Of a stretch of 64,000 nucleotides of DNA, positions 62,556 to 64,000 are shown piece by piece. A model generated the notes under the pieces. The model was given only the letters and a program-made list of their open reading frames with translations. It ran no database searches and was not told where the DNA came from. A program made the position numbers and the translations under genes. The DNA is from Clostridium sp. 12(A). GTDB taxonomy: Bacteria; Bacillota; Clostridia; Lachnospirales; Lachnospiraceae. Position 1 is the stretch's first letter. The number at the start of each line of letters is the position of its first letter. The stretch spans positions 992,001 through 1,056,000 of the forward strand of contig JAGI01000002.1 in the NCBI GenBank assembly GCA_000526575.1, written 5' to 3'.

Positions 62556-63575
62556 CTAGAACTGCTTTAAAAATCTGATATCATTTTCGTACAGCAATCT
62601 CATATCATCAATCTCGTACTTTAAGAGGGCGATTCGCTCAAGTCCCATACCGAATGCGAAACCGGAGTACTCGTTGGGGTCAATGCCGCTCATGGAAAGA
62701 ACATTTGGATGCACCATTCCACAGCCTAAGATCTCAATCCAGCCTGAGCCCTTACAGAAACGGCAACCGCTACCACCGCACTTAAAGCAGGTTACATCAA
62801 CCTCAGCACTCGGTTCTGTAAATGGGAAATGATGGGGACGGAATTTTACCTTAGTCTCCGGTCCAAACAGCTCTTTCGCAAACTCTGCAAGAGTTCCTTT
62901 TAAATCTGCAAATGTAATATTCTTATCGATGACAAGACCTTCGACCTGGTGGAAGGATGGGGAGTGGGTAGCATCTACTTCATCAGAGCGGAATACTCTA
63001 CCTGGTGCCAGCATACGGATAGGCATCTTTCCTTCCTCCATGGCACGAATCTGAACTGGTGAAGTCTGGCTTCTTAATAAAATGCTATCACTGATGTAAA
63101 AGGTATCCTGCTCATCTCTTGCGGGATGATTCTTAGGAATATTCAGCTTTTCGAAATTGTAGGAATCGTACTCAACTTCCGGTCCCTCCATGACCTCGTA
63201 TCCCATGCCTACGAAGATTCGTTCTACTTCTTCCAGTGCAATGGTGTTAGGATGGGAATGACCGACTTTACTCCGTTTTGCTGGAAGCGTAACGTCGATG
63301 ACCTCTTTTTTAAGCTGTTCCTCTCTCACCTTTTTTTGAAGAACCGCAATGGTTTCCTCTAACTTGCCTTCAATAACAGCGCGGGCATCATTAACAAGCT
63401 GACCTACCTTTGGCCTGTCTTCTGGAGCAATATCCTTCATACTTTTTAAAACGTTGGTCAGTTCACCCTTTTTTCCAAGGTAAGCAACTTTAATATCATT
63501 CAGCTTTTCCAACGCATCCGAAGCTTCTATCTGCTTTAATGCTTCCTGCTTGATCTTTTCTAATTGATCTCTCAT
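62556..63575 (-). CDS. pheS: Phenylalanyl-tRNA synthetase alpha subunit
   Basis: 339 aa. An N-terminal coiled coil (about residues 1-85) is followed by the class II catalytic core: HPARDEQDTFYI (motif 1-2 area), FRSDEVDATHSPSFHQVEGL (motif 2) and GFAFGMGLERIALLKY (motif 3). A Cys cluster, CFKCGGSGCRFCKGSG, is present in the core. I prefer the ATG at 63575 (AAGGAG 9 nt upstream) over one two codons earlier. Controlled by the T-box upstream. Confidence 0.96.
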   Translation of the reverse strand: MRDQLEKIKQEALKQIEASDALEKLNDIKVAYLGKKGELTNVLKSMKDIAPEDRPKVGQLVNDARAVIEGKLEETIAVLQKKVREEQLKKEVIDVTLPAKRSKVGHSHPNTIALEEVERIFVGMGYEVMEGPEVEYDSYNFEKLNIPKNHPARDEQDTFYISDSILLRSQTSPVQIRAMEEGKMPIRMLAPGRVFRSDEVDATHSPSFHQVEGLVIDKNITFADLKGTLAEFAKELFGPETKVKFRPHHFPFTEPSAEVDVTCFKCGGSGCRFCKGSGWIEILGCGMVHPNVLSMSGIDPNEYSGFAFGMGLERIALLKYEIDDMRLLYENDIRFLKQF

Positions 63576-63633
63576 GATCATGCTCTCCTTCTTTCCTCAT
63601 TGAATTTTGTTATAACCCGAAGGTCAAACAACT

Positions 63634-63916
63634 AAAAAAAGCCCGCCCCTAAAAGGGACGAACTATATTCGCGGTACCACCCTAATTCCTGTGATTTTCA
63701 CAGGCTCTCGGAATACGTAACGTGTATCAAACGTCATAACCTACCCACCGGAACTTATAACTGTAAAAAGCACCGGATTCAGCCATGCTGCTTCGGTGAG
63801 AAATTCGATTTCTTATCTGAACTTAAAAGGGCTTACAGCCGGTGGCCCCTTCTCTCTGGAAGAAAATAAGTATCTACTGACACCATCATAGCATTTTCAT
63901 ATTTAACTTTATAGTT
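63634..63916 (-). promoter_or_regulatory. T-box leader of pheST with terminator
   Basis: The diagnostic T-box sequence AGGGTGGTACCGCG lies at 63670-63683 on the minus strand. It is followed by the terminator stem CGTCCC/GGGGCG and T7 (63634-63660). The preceding 230 nt hold the stem I region; a UUC in the GAATTTCTCACC segment is the likely Phe specifier. Uncharged tRNA-Phe would pair with the specifier and T-box and allow read-through. Confidence 0.9.
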
Positions 63917-63922
63917 TCTATC

Positions 63923-63951
63923 ATTGTAATAACAGTAAGCTGAAATGTCAA
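63923..63951 (-). promoter_or_regulatory. pheST promoter
   Basis: -35 TTGACA (63946-63951) and -10 TACAAT (63923-63928), 17-bp spacer, minus strand, start near 63916. From 63952 to the window end I see nothing further. Confidence 0.75.
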
Positions 63952-64000
63952 GGACATTTTATCAGATTCCTGCATCTATATCAGCCTCCGGCACTTATAT

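Overview
The window comes from a low-to-mid GC, spore-forming Clostridia genome, most likely Lachnospiraceae (Clostridium cluster XIVa, Lacrimispora/Clostridium saccharolyticum-like). The evidence is the Firmicute housekeeping blocks (dgt-dnaG-rpoD-trmK, secG-rnr-smpB genes, T-box-controlled pheST), a class A RNase P RNA, a SpoIID/LytB protein beside a Csp-like subtilase, strong AGGAGG ribosome binding sites, and typical -35/-10 promoters. The species call is inference. I found no tRNA, rRNA, insertion sequence, prophage or CRISPR array.

Layout. 1-3.6 kb: a leftward MacB-type ABC exporter operon (ATPase, large anchored extracytoplasmic protein, permease cut by the window edge). 3.8-5.2 kb: pyrBI, rightward. 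5.2-6.5 kb: a GNAT enzyme and a DEDDh exonuclease. 6.6-12.3 kb: a glycan utilisation locus (LacI regulator, CUT1 sugar ABC transporter, GH43 glycosidase) with a 28-bp perfect palindromic operator. 12.4-20.1 kb: rnpB and the macromolecular synthesis block (nucleoside kinase, Nif3, TrmK, RpoD, DnaG, dGTPase). 20.2-25.1 kb: AraC regulator, Csp-like protease, SpoIID-like protein. 25.2-31.5 kb: a probable 6S RNA, an HPr-like protein without the active His, a GNAT, a HAD phosphatase, PEP carboxykinase, cytoplasmic pectinesterase, YhcH protein and SleB-type hydrolase. 31.8-37.0 kb: ybaK, leuCD, LysR, ilvC, ilvN. 37.1-41.1 kb: a metallophosphoesterase overlapping an unusual ParB-like/BMP fusion gene, and a divergent MFS transporter. 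41.2-44.0 kb: mccAB (reverse transsulfuration) and smpB.

44.1-56.1 kb is the most interesting part: a nine-gene leftward operon with its PucR-type regulator that appears to encode reductive pyrimidine degradation. It holds a dihydropyrimidine dehydrogenase, a dihydropyrimidinase, a beta-ureidopropionase-like M20 enzyme, a class III aminotransferase for beta-alanine, an iron alcohol dehydrogenase that could reduce malonate semialdehyde, and a complete THI5/NMT1-type ABC importer. Four oddities sit here. The importer's binding protein is a circular permutation of its family. The dehydrogenase lacks the FAD/NAD(P)H domains. The operon is preceded by an intrinsic terminator abutting the first Shine-Dalgarno. 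The regulator's best start codon is separated from its reading frame by a one-base offset at an A8 tract.

56.2-64 kb: rnr, secG, an enolase homologue at the usual eno position that has lost most catalytic residues, and pheST with its T-box leader and promoter. Most predicted starts with N-terminal extensions were moved to internal starts that have a proper ribosome binding site; each case is noted.
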